This document shows positions 48,701 through 60,860 of a stretch of DNA of 64,000 nucleotides, one piece after another; the stretch's first letter is position 1, and each line of letters starts with the position of its first letter. The DNA lies in NCBI GenBank assembly GCA_013397695.1, contig VYZI01000021.1, positions 692,566-756,565 on the forward strand. Reading direction: 5' to 3'. Made by a program: the position numbers and the translations under genes. Source of the stretch: Centropus unirufus. Lineage: Eukaryota > Chordata > Aves > Cuculiformes > Centropidae. The notes below the pieces were generated by a model. It was given only the letters and a program-made list of their open reading frames with translations. It did not search any database and was not told the origin of the DNA.

Positions 48701-51108
48701 GTGCAGAGGCAGCAGATGCAAATATATAGGGAAACTGCTAATTGTGTGCTGCACCAGGCTGCAGATACCCTGTATGTAACACCAGGTGTAAACTCATGCC
48801 TTTGATATACATGAAAAATACACAAAAAAATTTTGAAAGAAGCAAAAAGGGAGAGATTGGGTTTTTTGGAAGAGTCCTTAAAATGACCCAGCTTTCAAGT
48901 CCTCCATATAGAAATTCAGCATAGTTGACAAAATGAGGGATTATTGGGTCAAAACTGGTGAATGTCAGAAGAACCCACACCACTGAGCTGTAAGACTTGC
49001 TTTGTCCTAGAATACCAGTCAGGCTTCGAGCTCACATCCATATCTGTTGGGTGCTTTCCCCCATAAAAGAGCCAACGAACAGCATTATGGAACACTTGAA
49101 CTTTGCAAGGGGAACTCTGAGAGCAAGAACTGACAGAGTGAGGCATCTCACTTCATTTAACACAGAGCTCAATGCTGAATTCTGGCTCCAAAGAGCACGT
49201 GGAATTTGCAGTTTGCTGCAAACGTTTTCTTGCTGATTGTGTCACACTCAGTTTCCTAAGGAAAGAGAAGAGGAACTCAGCCTTATTTGCATGAGTTTCA
49301 CATCCCTCTCCTTGACTGAGAACACACTGTGCTATTCGATGGACAGCTCCTTTCTGATTCACTGCTCTAATTATGTTTTACAGCCGGAATATGGTACTTA
49401 TGTCAAAGCTGATGGGTAAAATTCTAGAGAGAAGCAACAACGTTTTGTAGCATTCTCCTGTTGTTCATTTCCATGGCTTCCCTTCATTTTTTTTTCCCCT
49501 CAAGGCTCATTTTCCAGGCACTACTCATCCTGGTAAGAAATGTTCTCACCTCCTTGATGTTTTCTTTTGACTAACGGCCATATTCTTTTTTTTTAGTTTG
49601 TTTATTTATTGTACATTTTCAAGCGTATGGTGTCAGAAAGGGAAAATAAGTAGAATGGGATTATGATTTGTCTAAAGTAGCTTATATAAAGATGGAGTAT
49701 CTCTCTGCAGATAGACCTCCACAGTGAAAATAAACCTTCTGCACAAGAGCATAGGATCATACAGATTTGGAGAGATATAAACATACTTCCAAGACCAATT
49801 CAGGCCCCTGTGCTACATGTAACTGTATACTGTTTTCCAGAACAGAGTCTCTCCTGGACCACTTGTCAAGTGAGAATATTCATAGAGCAGCTTCCGTCTC
49901 ATCTAAGACAAAAGCCACCACTAAGATCTGGGAAGTTATTGCTTGGTTCCAGCCATCACTGGAGGGACTATCCCAAATTTAGGGGAAGTACTCACTCTGT
50001 TTTGGCTTGTTTACTTTTCCCGAGAGACTGAAAGAAGCTGTCCCTCAACTTCAATCCTGGTCCAATTGTTCCTTATGTAACCAGATCAGAACAATATTTA
50101 GCTGTTCCTGAGGGAGAAGGGCTGGTGCAATTCACCCCCACCCTATCCAAGAGACTATTCCCGATGCATAGTCATAGACAGTATAGGACTGCAGAGCACT
50201 GGTGCTGCTCGTCTTAGCTTCACACCACTTTCCTTGTCTTCCACTATTTTCTTCAGCTTATCTAATGCTGGAGCTGTTCCCTGGGCTCAGTTATTCCCTG
50301 GCTATTTCATGCTGTAAAGTACAGCAGGACTTCACGCCGTTAAGAGCAGACAGATCTAGTGCTTCTGTGTCTGTTTGGCAAGTTCAGAGAGAAGAGGGAG
50401 GGGAGAATATTCACTGCTGCAACTGCAGCAGGATCACAGCTTGGGCAACCAGGAAAAAAACAAAAACATGATCTCTCATTTAACTGTGCTAAATGACAAA
50501 TTGCTTACAGGCAAGGTTGCCCACTGGGGAAACCAACACAAAAGTGATTGTTTCTCATTTCCTAGAGACTGCTGACCAAGGGAGGAAGGGAAAGAAGGTG
50601 CATTTCAAATGCTGGTCAGGTGCTTTACAGTGCTCTGCCACAGCTATTTTCTTCATTTTCACAAGAACATTTGGTGTAGCATTATTCTTAGTCCTTGGCA
50701 ACATTCAAATGAAAAGAAAATGCTCAGGTGACTGTTTCAAAGATAATTTCCTTTCATTGCTTAACTCCAAATTCTGCTTCAGCAGAGCTCGAGGTACAGA
50801 TGGTTTTCTTTTCTTTTTCTTCTTGTTTTTTCCTAAACTTAAACCTGCCAAACATAGGGTTCAGAGATCTGTCTTTTCACACTGCACCTGCTGATGGTCC
50901 AAGCACCTACACTGTTCTGAAACAGTACTTTTGCACTACCCCTTCCCTGCCAAAAAACATTCTGCTGTTGCTAAGGAAATCTTGTACCCAAATCTTGGCA
51001 AGGGAAGAGAAAGGCTTAATTTTTAAAAAAATAACTTTTCATTCGTTTGTTGTATTTGTTTTCTGTACCATAAAGTAACTATTCATAAAACATAAGCCTC
51101 ATTTTCTT
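45766..51108. other. Gene-free stretch
   Basis: No gene or repeat family recognised. Open frames of up to 150 codons (for example minus strand 48373-48825) are isolated, overlap frames on the opposite strand and contain nothing I recognise. A/T-rich stretches lie near 46.8 and 49.6 kb. Confidence 0.5.
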
Positions 51109-51425
51109 AGAATTATAAAATAGTTTAGGTTGGAAGGGACCTCTGGAGGTCATCTGGTACAACTGCCTGCAGAGTTAACTTCAAAGCAAGATCAGGCTGC
51201 TCAAGGTCTTTTGTAGTTGAATCTCCAAAGCCCCAAGGATAGAGAACCACACCTCACTGGGCCCCTGTTTCAGCACTTCAAAACACTCACATCAATTTTT
51301 TTCCTTACATACAGTCAGAAATTCCTTTGCTGCAACTCGTACCCACTGGCACTTGTCCATTTATTGTACACCTCTAAGACGACTTTGGTTATGTCTTTTC
51401 TATAATCTCTTTCTAAGGTCTGTTC
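51109..51425 (-). mobile_element. CR1 LINE 3' end, minus strand
   Basis: From left to right the plus strand shows the reverse complement of a CR1 3' terminus. A decayed terminal 8-mer repeat (AGAATTATAAAATAG) comes first, then TTTAGGTTGGAAGGGACCTC (51123-51142) and GATCAGGCTGCTCAAGG. After that come CCAAGGATAGAGAACC, CTCACTGGGCCCCTGTTTCA, and TTGCTGCAACTCGTACCCAC (51328-51347). The last block ends in CACCTCTAAGACGACTTTGG and TTTTCTATAATCTCTTTC near 51415. The 3' end is present and the copy is truncated at the 5' end near 51425, as is usual for CR1. No frame survives. Confidence 0.88.
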
Positions 51426-54400
51426 ACTTATGAGCCAGTCACCGTAGAGAAACAAGAATTGCCCAGTCTCACATGAGTGGGTCTTTTCTGCTGTCCCCTA
51501 CTCATGTACCTCATCTTGTTCACGTTTTTCTACCCAGCTTTTCCCTTTGTCTTTGCCTGAAGTGAGCTATCCCACATATCCCAACATGACCAGGCTGAGC
51601 AAGCCCATCGTGTAGAAGAAAGATGAGTGAGACTGATCTGAACAAAACATTGACACAGGTGTCCAGGCAAAGGAAATGGTCCCTGAGGCTCCCCCGTACC
51701 CAGCTAAAAGTTCAGTTGGGATTGACTGGCTGCTGATTATTTTGCAAGCATGAAGAAAAGCCACATTTCCTCCATTTTACTGGCTCAGATTTGTTCCACT
51801 TCACGTACACATATTTTGTCAAAAACATGACATGCAAGTCCAATAATTAATCAAATTTCAGCTACAATCTAACCTTTTCCTCCCCACTGTGAAGGAACAC
51901 TTGATAGAATTAACATACACTAATTAATATATTTTTAGTGTCAGAAAAGGTCTCTGATAAGTTTTGATTACATTTTTATGCTTGATCTCTGCGTTTCAGT
52001 TTTAGCATGCTTCACTTTGGGTTTTTATTCTTTCCCTCTCACTCATCCTGATCAATACATTTCTAAATTCTGGCATGAATCCTCGGGAGTATTTGCTGTA
52101 GCTCTAAGCAGGCCAAAATCTCTATACTTGACAACTCAAAAACACATTGAACTTTCTGGGATTGTACAATGACAGAGTCATGTTAACAGCTTTGACTCTA
52201 TTTTCCAGCCAAATTGTAGATAACCTTTAAATAGTCTTATGGACTGATTTCTCCAGAGACTATCAGGCCAGATTTGTACTTAGAGATCATTTTGTTCCTT
52301 GAATAAACTGAGGTCACCAAGAAGTGACATTTTAACAATGGCAACTGTTCTTATTTCTTTAGTAATAAATTTTGATAGAGCCTGATCTGGTACGTACTAA
52401 TGCAATTCCCAGATACATAAAAAGAGCTAGTAACAGCAGTTGATATCGAGGTGGGCTACACCTGACTTCATGGCCCAAATTCTGGAAAGAGTTCTATAGC
52501 CTTATTCTTACATTTTTCCATGATAATATCATATTTGTTTTTACATGCAATTGAGTATCAACAGGAGGAGAAAAATATGCCAAAAGGAACAGTCTGTTGC
52601 TCTCTCTGTCAAAAGTGTTTTAAAATGGTTCATTAAATACGATAAATTGTTTTCTCATTACTATTCAAACCAGTAAATAATGAATTTTTGAGAACAGTTT
52701 ATTAATTAAAAATGTTTATGTCTTTACTAAACAGAGTGCAACAACTCTTTCTAATATCAAATATGTTGTTATTTCTCTGGTATTGTCATTTGCCTATTAA
52801 ATTGTCACTAAACAAACCTAAACCATTAAATATTTGCCTCTAGAGTCAAATTAAGCCTGTGGAACTATACAGAGACCAGCCCTCCATGCCTGACATACAG
52901 GCTATTGATTCCTTTGAAGGAAAAAGTCTGATGCCTTGCATTACTTGAACCTTTGGCTCGAAGAAAATTACTAGCATGAGAAAAGCAAAAATACCTGACA
53001 AATCAGGGAGATGGGCTTACCTAGCAGCCATTCTGGGTTGTGTGTGTAACTGAGACGGATCCTAGCTCAAACAAAGAATAAACTGCAAACATAGTTTTTG
53101 AGTGTGTGTGTGAATTTAGAAAACAAACATTGATTCTCAGGTTTGCCCCAGGTTAGATTAGAGGGATAGTCTGGATATTTCTGTAGAAGCAGGACTGTGA
53201 GACCACCTGGAAGATTAGATAGAAGTCTCACCTGGAAGGACTTTCATTTTAACCTCATGGACACAATCCTAATATTTTCTATGCAGAGCCAGATGGAAAT
53301 ATCTTGATAAGATGGAGTAAGAGGATGTGCATAGCACTGATGGAAATTATTTGGGGGATGAAGCCAACAATTATGACTTTTTCTCATAAATAATTGCTCT
53401 TCAGAAAAGCATTTGCCACCTTGCCTATGCCAAATGGAAATTGCTCAATTTCCTAACACAAAATATAATCTTTTCTTATCCATGTGATGTTTAGATCAAA
53501 GGCTGCAGAAGATCTTATATAAAAAGTTAGTATACTACTACTCTGTCAGGGAAGTGAAAAAGACATTATTCTTAATGTCAATCCTTGTTCTATGGTCCAC
53601 CCCTGCAAAAATAAAACAAACTTCCTGACTCATGAAGGAAATGGTCAACTCTTCCTTCAGCAATGCTGACTCAACAGTTGAGAAATAAATGATCTTTTAT
53701 TAAGGGAATGTCTGGTTTATATGTGTGTGTTTACTGTTCTTAATACAATGTTCCAGTAAGCATATTTGTCTGTCCTCCTTGGTTGATGACTTCCTTCTGT
53801 TTCCTAGCAGGACATAATATGCCTCTTTATTGAAAGACCTGATGATCTATTTCTCTAAAGGTTTCAAGGTTATGATATTTCATGACTGCCATCATTTGTG
53901 CACAGCACGGTCATACGTTAGGATTCAAAGCAACTTTAAGCTGATGGGCTGAGGCACAAAGCCCTTTTTTTCTGCCAGCACCACACCAGTGTTCTACATC
54001 TAGGCTGCATCAATTGTAGTATGTCTTGTTACAAGCTAGTTTCAATGGCTGAATAGAATTACAGGGCTTTCTGTCCCATAACTACGTGTTCCTCTGACAT
54101 CCCCTTAGTATTTTTATGAAAGGAAAGAAGACAGAGATTCAGACTGGTACATGTGCAGAAGCCATTCTGATGTTTGTCTTCGAGACGTTTGGAGCTGATA
54201 TTTCAGCTGTACATAAATGCCCCAAAGCAGGAAGTTCTGACTCATGGTCCAATTTGAAGTCTGATTCCAGCCAGCACAGCTCAGAGATGTTGTTTTGCTA
54301 AAAGGAAATATTCTGCTTTGTCACTGTTCTAAAGGTATTTAGGGTTTTGGGTGTTTGCTCCAGAATTTGATGCAAACACTGATCCAGGAGAATCATGTGT

Positions 54401-57129
54401 AAAAGCGGGAGGCCATTTGAGGTCCTGGGAGGAGCTGGAAGCTGGGAACATCTACACCCTGCCACCCCATAGCTCCCTGTGGTATTGGATAAAAACTCTT
54501 CCTCTTCAAGCAATGGTCTAACACTTAGCCATCTCGAAGGAGAGACTAGAAAAAGGATCCTCTGTTCTATATTACCACAGAGACACACTATCATCCTTTT
54601 TATAAGTTGACACTATAAGTAAAGAAACAGAGATTAAGACATGAGGTAACAAACACATTCCTAAGTTTGAGAAAAATGCAGTCTTAAAATTTAACAACCT
54701 GGACTTTTATACCTCTCTCCAAAACAAACCCAAGGACATACCCAAAAGAGTTTGAAATTTGGAACTCGCACTTGATTAGTACCATTGAAGTAAGCATCTG
54801 AAGTGAGCAGGGGGAGTATTGCCACTAAATGGAAAAAAAGGAAGAAGACAACATAGTTACTCTGAAGTTACAGGATTTTAGCTGCTCTGTGCAGATTTGC
54901 TTGAACGCTTTTTTTTTTTGTGAAAAGCTTTTCCATAAGGCACAGCTTCATTTCTAAAATGTTAACAAAGCTAAGGCCCCAGGAGCAGGCAAGAAAATTA
55001 GAAACCTTCGCACATTTGAAAGCAAAAAAAAAAAATAATCCCTTTTCATTTTCAGGACAGAAATGCAGGCAGCTCCAGCAGCGTACACCACCCTGCTGAG
55101 GGTACCTGGGGCTTTGCAGATGGGAAAAGGGGCAAAACCAGCCCAAGCTACACATAAGCGACAAGTACTTCATTATCAATGTGTTATTATCTGATGATTA
55201 ATGACTTCAGCTTCTAAACAGCAAACAGTAAATCTTGATGACCAGCAGGAACCCTGGGATGAGAAACACAGTCTTCATTCCTGCTCTTTCTAAGTTTTTG
55301 GCCTATTCTGGTCACAGACAACTCAGTCTGTATGGCACATCGCAAATTCATTTCAATAATATGTTATTCCAGCCGAGGATAGCCAGAAAGTCTCTGCAGA
55401 CTTTTATGAGTGCAAGTGGCAGAGCATGGTCACCTCCCAGCTGGAATCCCTCCATACCACCAGTCTGGAGACGTATGGAGGGAGATGGGATGGATAGGAG
55501 ACAGGAAGCTGTTTTGCTTTTCTTGCTGGGCAGTTATAAAAAATGGCACAGAGAAATCAGGGCCAGCTCTGCTCAAAGGATCAGGAGGACAATGAATCTA
55601 ATGATCTCAGCATGAGCATCCCAATTATCACCATGGTCTTGTTTCAGGTGTCTCATAGGCTTCTGCTTTGATGATGCCCCATAGGGACCAGTATGCTTGA
55701 CTTGGAAAAAGATGCAGGATGATATGAATGGATCAGGAGCTAGGTACTGAAAGGCATGACCTGCTGAGGCAGGCGATGAAGTATTTAGAAGAGGAAGGAA
55801 TGGAGAGAAAGGGAGTCAGGGAAGGTAAGGCGGCAAGGGATCACCGGGACCTGCTGGGGCTGTGATTGAGAGGGAAGAGGAAGCAGAGGTGACTGATTAA
55901 AATAATGTTGGCTCTTGAATGTGTCTGACATTTGGATGAGACAGTGTCTCTAGTAAGTATTCAAAGCAATAACTGCCCAGACTGTCTTCCTTCACCAAAA
56001 GAAAAACAGCATTCTCTGGACATAGAAGCAAAAACCTTGATTTGATTTTTGGGAAGAGTGCCTTGAAATGTTTTTAATTACCAAGTAAATTAAGAAGCTT
56101 AAAGGCAAGCAAAAGTCTAGCCGGTTCCCTGAACACCTCAACTGCTGAACCTCATTTAAGACAATCCCAACTTCTGTGCATCTCCCATTTGAAAAAGATG
56201 ATTAAGTGAACTGGAATAATTATGTGGGTAAAAGCAAAACAACCTCTACTTCAGGAGGAGGAAAACTCACTCTGAGCACACATTTCAGTCTTTGTTCCAT
56301 TTGTCTTTCAACATCCAGCAATCAAAGGAATTAAAAGGATTAAAAAGCACGCACACAACAAGTGATGACTTAATACATCAAAGCAGGTGTGACAACGAGT
56401 GGAATAAGAGCCAGGGAAAGCAACAGCTAAAAATTAGAGCTCAAAATCCTACACATGAAGCAGTCCCAACACAACACATGAATGCTCCTAAAACAATTTT
56501 GCCATTCAAAAAGCAGCCTGGGATGAAAGCAGAGCAAAATACACATGTGGATGTTCCTAATGTCACCGTGTGCTGTGACACTTCAGATTAGAGATCACCA
56601 AAGCACAGGCACTTCTGTACTTAATGCCAGTGCAAAGCTACTTGCCCAATGATGTATTAGGTTGGGCTGTGCTGCTAGACAGGCAGAAAGGTTTAGATAT
56701 GTCTGCCCACCCTCTTCTCCTCTCAGGTATTGTCAAACACTTTTTCTAAATTGAATGGATTTTCTTAACAGTATATTTCTTCCTTTCCCAGCTGCAGTTA
56801 ATGGCAGAGACCCTAATCGGTAGTGACAGGAGAGTCTCAGCACAAGGTTCCCAGACAGATTTAGCCTAATTAAAATGTCCACTGAAGTAACATTCAAAAG
56901 CTACGTGCAGCCTTATAAATATCGCACACAGCTGTAAACTGAGTATTTTCTCACACTTAGAGGAAAGGTACCTGGCTTGCCATGGGCTCCAAAACGACCC
57001 ACAACTACCCCCACAAAGGGCTCTAAATGAGAATGAATTAATGGGGGGTTCTGATGACCCACGCTGCTGTGTATGGAGGTGGGGGAGAAGTTCAGGGCAC
57101 TACCAATCCCATTTTCAACCGTATCATAC
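51426..57129. other. Gene-free stretch
   Basis: No gene recognised. The segment around 52.6-52.85 kb is strongly AT-rich. A short GT microsatellite is near 53.1 kb and an A run of about 12 is at 55024-55035. Open frames are short and isolated. Confidence 0.5.
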
Positions 57130-57900
57130 ATAGAGCCTGGCAAAAATCGTGTTTGTTGGATACAACCAGCAATGTAGTTGAAATGGTAGTGCCATGGAGT
57201 TGCCTCCAGCACAATCAGCATGTCCCTGCAGATCAGAAATGATCACCCGTAGCTGAATATCATCAGCCACCAGCAGGAAGCTGGCTTCTTCCCCACTCAC
57301 ATCTCCCTTGACTGAGATGTTGCAACAGATTGTGCAGGCACTCCTCGATTTTTTCAGTGCAGAGTCAGTCTGCCCAGCTCAAGTCCCTTCCCTTGGGATA
57401 CATTGATGCTGTATCACACTGACATGATGCTGCTGCAATTGGCACTCCAAGGGGAACACGATTCCCCTTCTACACAAATAACTGAGATCTCAGAATGTAC
57501 TTTTCATTTCAAATCGAAGCAAAGCAAAGAGAAAGTACACACTTGCTGCCTCAGAGCAATGCACATGCTCAGATGCTTCACTGGATCAGGTCCTTGGTGT
57601 ACACAGGATCAATAAAGTTCATTGTTATGAACCACAATATAGAATTTCAATGCCTTGATTTAAGCAGCTCCTGGTCACCTGGGATATAACAGCCGCTGAT
57701 GCTGTTACAGTGGAACATCTTGTGGTTACTCAACAACATCAACACACTGCAATGCAGTGTGCAAGTCAGAGCATTTGGCCACTTACAGAGAGTGGTTGGT
57801 TTTCAGCCAGTACATCTGGCAGTACTGCTCCCAGTGACTATCACCAGCACATAGTACAGCAAGGCACCATCAATACTGGCCAACTTTGTTAAGCAATAAA
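57130..57900. other. Unexplained moderately GC-rich block
   Basis: This block differs from the AT-rich DNA around it. On the minus strand two overlapping frames stay open: one without an early ATG (about 57380-57130, roughly 85 codons) and one of 102 codons at 56913-57221. On the plus strand a frame of about 77 codons ends at 57892, and AATAAA occurs near 57610. Three short hairpins lie at 57687-57827. I recognise no protein family in any frame. An old retroelement or processed-pseudogene remnant is possible but unsupported. Confidence 0.3.
57687..57827. repeat. Cluster of three short inverted repeats
   Basis: TAACAGC/GCTGTTA (57687-57707, 7-base loop), CACACTGC/GCAGTGTG (57743-57761, 3-base loop, 8-bp perfect arms) and CAGTAC/GTACTG (57808-57827, 8-base loop, overlapping GCCAG/CTGGC at 57806-57820) fall within 141 bases. 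All arms are perfect. No terminator or RNA family is recognised. Confidence 0.55.
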
Positions 57901-60371
57901 TGCAAGAGTGATACATTTTCCAGGCACACAATAAATCTGTGCAAAGTGAATATTGTATTTGTTGCTCAGATACATGTTTTTTTCTATTTCCTCCAATTGC
58001 TACCTTGGAAGTCCAAACTGATGGTGGTAAGAAACAGCAGGGGAGGGCTCGGAATACTCTGGTTGCCTGACATGCTATTCAGCCTCTCATAATGGCCAAG
58101 AGCAGACAGTCGGGTTTTCAATCAACTCCCTATTTGTGATGGGGTCAGATAGCTTTTCTATTAGCAGTGCTTCAAAAGGCCAAAAGAAACAGCAACACTT
58201 GTCCTCTCGAAGTACCACAACTTCTCAACAGACTCAGAGGTTTTCAATTTCAAATAAGCCCCAAGTCAAAATTGAATCTTGATTACAAAGCTATTAGAAG
58301 GTTAAAAAAAGTGCAAGTTGAACAGAAGATATAGTTGGAGGTATATCTCTAGTTTTCTAAGGAGAGACAAGAAAGGGAATTCATTTCTCATTGGTGAGTG
58401 AGTCAATGCAATTTGCTGGTCTGCAGATGAGTGTGGTGAGATCAGTCCCTGCTAGAAATGCAAGTAAAGTACTGGGCTGTGCATGGCTAAACAGGAGTTA
58501 CTTGAAGATATTCTCAAAAGGTATCACAAGGAAAGTTTGGGAATTATAGGAGACATAATTTAGATAAGCCTCTGAGGGAGCTGAGCTGGTGACAGAAGGT
58601 GGAAGTCTGTCTCTTAGCTAGGTTCTTCCATGAAAGACTTAAATGGCAAGTACCTCTCATGTATTTAGCACTCAGTGTGATATCAAATAACGCTCATAGG
58701 ACATCTCTTAACAGAAGAAATCCTTTCTACCACCATTAGCAGCGCAGTTGATCTTAGAAACAAGTCTAACTTCTCCAACGGATATGTGGCCTTAAGAAGC
58801 CCAGTTCTCACACACAATTGCCTCTCACAAATAAATGGTATCTTAGCCCTGAAGGCTTCTATCCTCCCTCCTCACCCTCCCCCCATCCCATTTCTTTTCC
58901 ATGTCATTTGTACAAGGTAAGAAAATTTGTACAAGGCAAGAAAAAAACCACCTTGTTGCTGTGGCTGTCCTGTGCATCTGCTGATCAGCCATCAGGACCA
59001 GTGCAGGAAAGGTAATACTCATGGCAACCCTCATTAAGCAGAAACATGTAAAACTCACTCATTAGCCTATTCTCTTCAAAGGAGTATAATTACTTCTGTC
59101 CAGAATGGCTGAAATTGGTCAATTAATTCAGAAACTGTTAAAGGAAGACTGAGGAACTGGTAGACTAAAGGTGAAGGAGCACATGATTATGAATTCTTAG
59201 CCTATTAGGAAACCAGGCTAAAAATAGCAGTAGATTGAGAAAATATCAAACTATCAGGTGCCCTGAATTATGCCCTGAAGAGGTCTGTCTGCAGCACCAC
59301 TGAAGCGAAGGTGAGCAGGGAAATCCTTCTGAAAAATTGCTCTGAAAAGAGGTTCATCAGGGGAATGTCAGTGGTTGCTATTATATGTCTACTCCCTGGC
59401 CTCAGGAAAAAAACATAATTGCATTTCAGCTTAACTGTAAGGAAAAGAGGGCGAGACTCTCCCTGTCTCTCATCACATAAGATGTTTTACCAGGGAGAAC
59501 CACTGTCTCCCCCTACAGGGTGATCCGTATCAAAGGCTAATGAGTCTGCTAATGAGGATTACTACAGCTGCCGACCTCCAGCTCCAGAGAGACAACTTGC
59601 AGAACAAAGGGTGTAGGGTTCATTTCCCAAGGGAGGGAGAACACTACAGGAAGACAATTCTGGGACACCCTGGGGTAACATCAGATGTAGTCATACAGGG
59701 TGACTGAAGGAATCTTGTGCTGATAAAAATTGAATAACTTTAGTGCAAAACTGATTTGTTTCCTCCCCCTTGTTATAAGTCAAAGAAGGAATATGTTCTT
59801 CCTTCCCCCTGGCAACACTCATTTGGATGCAACTGGGAATTGCTTTTGGTGCTGTTCCTGCCTCTTTTCTTTGACAGACAGGGGAGTGCTTATTAGAGCA
59901 GATGCACAGAAAATAGCGGAAAGCCTGATCACATTCCCAGCATTAGTCGGCAAAAATTCAAGTAAATCTCTGCCCACCCTGCAGTGAAACATTTTCCAGT
60001 GTTCCTAGCCTGTTCAAGAACAACTTAAGCTCAAACAGGGCTTTGAGTAACACTGCAATGGGTCCTTCCGGTCTCCTTCAATATGATGAATGCAGATTTA
60101 AGTACGGCTTCTCCCACCAGAAATCCACCAGAATCCCTTGGACAAACACTGTCCAAGGAAAAATGTCCACATCCTTCAGCAGGACCTAGGAGAGGGCTAG
60201 GCAGATGAGCCCAGGACTTGTGTCTCCAGTTCAGAGCAAATAAGCATGGCAGAACCTGGTCCTTATCTTGCACTGCAGATAACACATGCTATCTATAGAT
60301 AACAGATAACTACATCTCTCGAGTACTTAACAAGAAGCAGTCGCACTATTTTAAGCCTGTTCCTAGTCAGA
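57901..60371. other. Gene-free stretch
   Basis: No gene recognised. It contains the 19-bp tandem duplication at 58906-58943. Around 59.51-59.71 kb the phrase TACAGGGTGA occurs twice about 190 bases apart in the same orientation, which could be a short duplication. Open frames are isolated. Confidence 0.5.
58906..58943. repeat. 19-bp tandem duplication, two copies
   Basis: ATTTGTACAAGGTAAGAAA is followed directly by ATTTGTACAAGGCAAGAAA, with a single T/C difference. It contains the half-palindrome TTGTACAA in each unit. Slippage duplication is the simplest explanation. Confidence 0.8.
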
Positions 60372-60860
60372 TGCACCTCAAATCTTGTGTTCACTTTTGG
60401 ACCCCTTACTAGAAGCAAGACATTGAGGGGCTGGAGTACGTCCGAAGAAGGACAACAAAATCAGTGAAAGATCTGGAGCACAAGTGCTTTGAAGACTGGC
60501 TGAGGGAACTGAAATAGGAGACTGAGGCGAGATGTTACTGCTCTTTAGAACTACCTGAAAGGAGGTTGTAATGAGGTGGGTGTTAGTCTCTTCTCCCAAG
60601 TAACAAGTGATAGGACAAGAAGAAATGGCCTTAAATTGTTCCAGGTGAGGTTTAAACTGAGCATTAGGAAATACTCCTTCACCAAAAGGGCTATCAAGCA
60701 TTGGAACAGGCTTCCCAGGGAAGTGGTTAAGTCACCATCCCTGGAGGTATTTAAAAGACCTGTAGCCGTAGTGTTATAGACGTGGTTTGTGGTGGACTTA
60801 GCAGTGCTAGGTTTATGATTGGACTTGATGACCTTAAGGGGCTTTTCCAATCTAAAAACC
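60372..60860 (+). mobile_element. Best-preserved CR1 LINE, 3' region, plus strand
   Basis: The sequence follows the bird CR1 consensus almost block by block: ACATTGAGGGGCTGGAGTAC (60420-60439), AGATCTGGAGCACAAGTGCT (60470-60489), GGCTGAGGGAACTG, AACTACCTGAAAGGAGGTTG (60550-60569), GTGATAGGACAAGAAGAAAT (60607-60626), and AAGCATTGGAACAGGCTTCC. It ends in GGACTTGATGACCTTAAGGG (60821-60840) and TTTTCCAATCTAAA. A frame of 67 codons at 60576-60779 reads as the ORF2 C-terminal signature (KHWNRLPREVV, then SPSLEVF). The element is truncated at the 5' end at about 60372 and lacks the terminal ATTCTATG repeat. Divergence appears lowest of the CR1 copies here, so it is probably the youngest. It cannot move by itself. 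Confidence 0.93.

Noticed and set aside
48373..48825. 150-codon minus-strand frame
   Set aside because: No recognisable family, cysteine- and aromatic-rich composition typical of translated noncoding DNA, and several competing frames on both strands.
49741..49860. Possible CR1 3' end on the minus strand (GGATCATACAGATTTGGAGA)
   Set aside because: The first 20 bases are suggestive but the following blocks do not match any CR1 subfamily I know.
52880..52975. Possible old CR1 tail (ATTACTTGAACCTTTGGCTC)
   Set aside because: One short resemblance without supporting blocks on either side.
60576..60779. 67-codon plus-strand frame as a small gene
   Set aside because: It lies entirely within the CR1 copy at 60.37-60.86 kb and reads as the ORF2 C-terminus.
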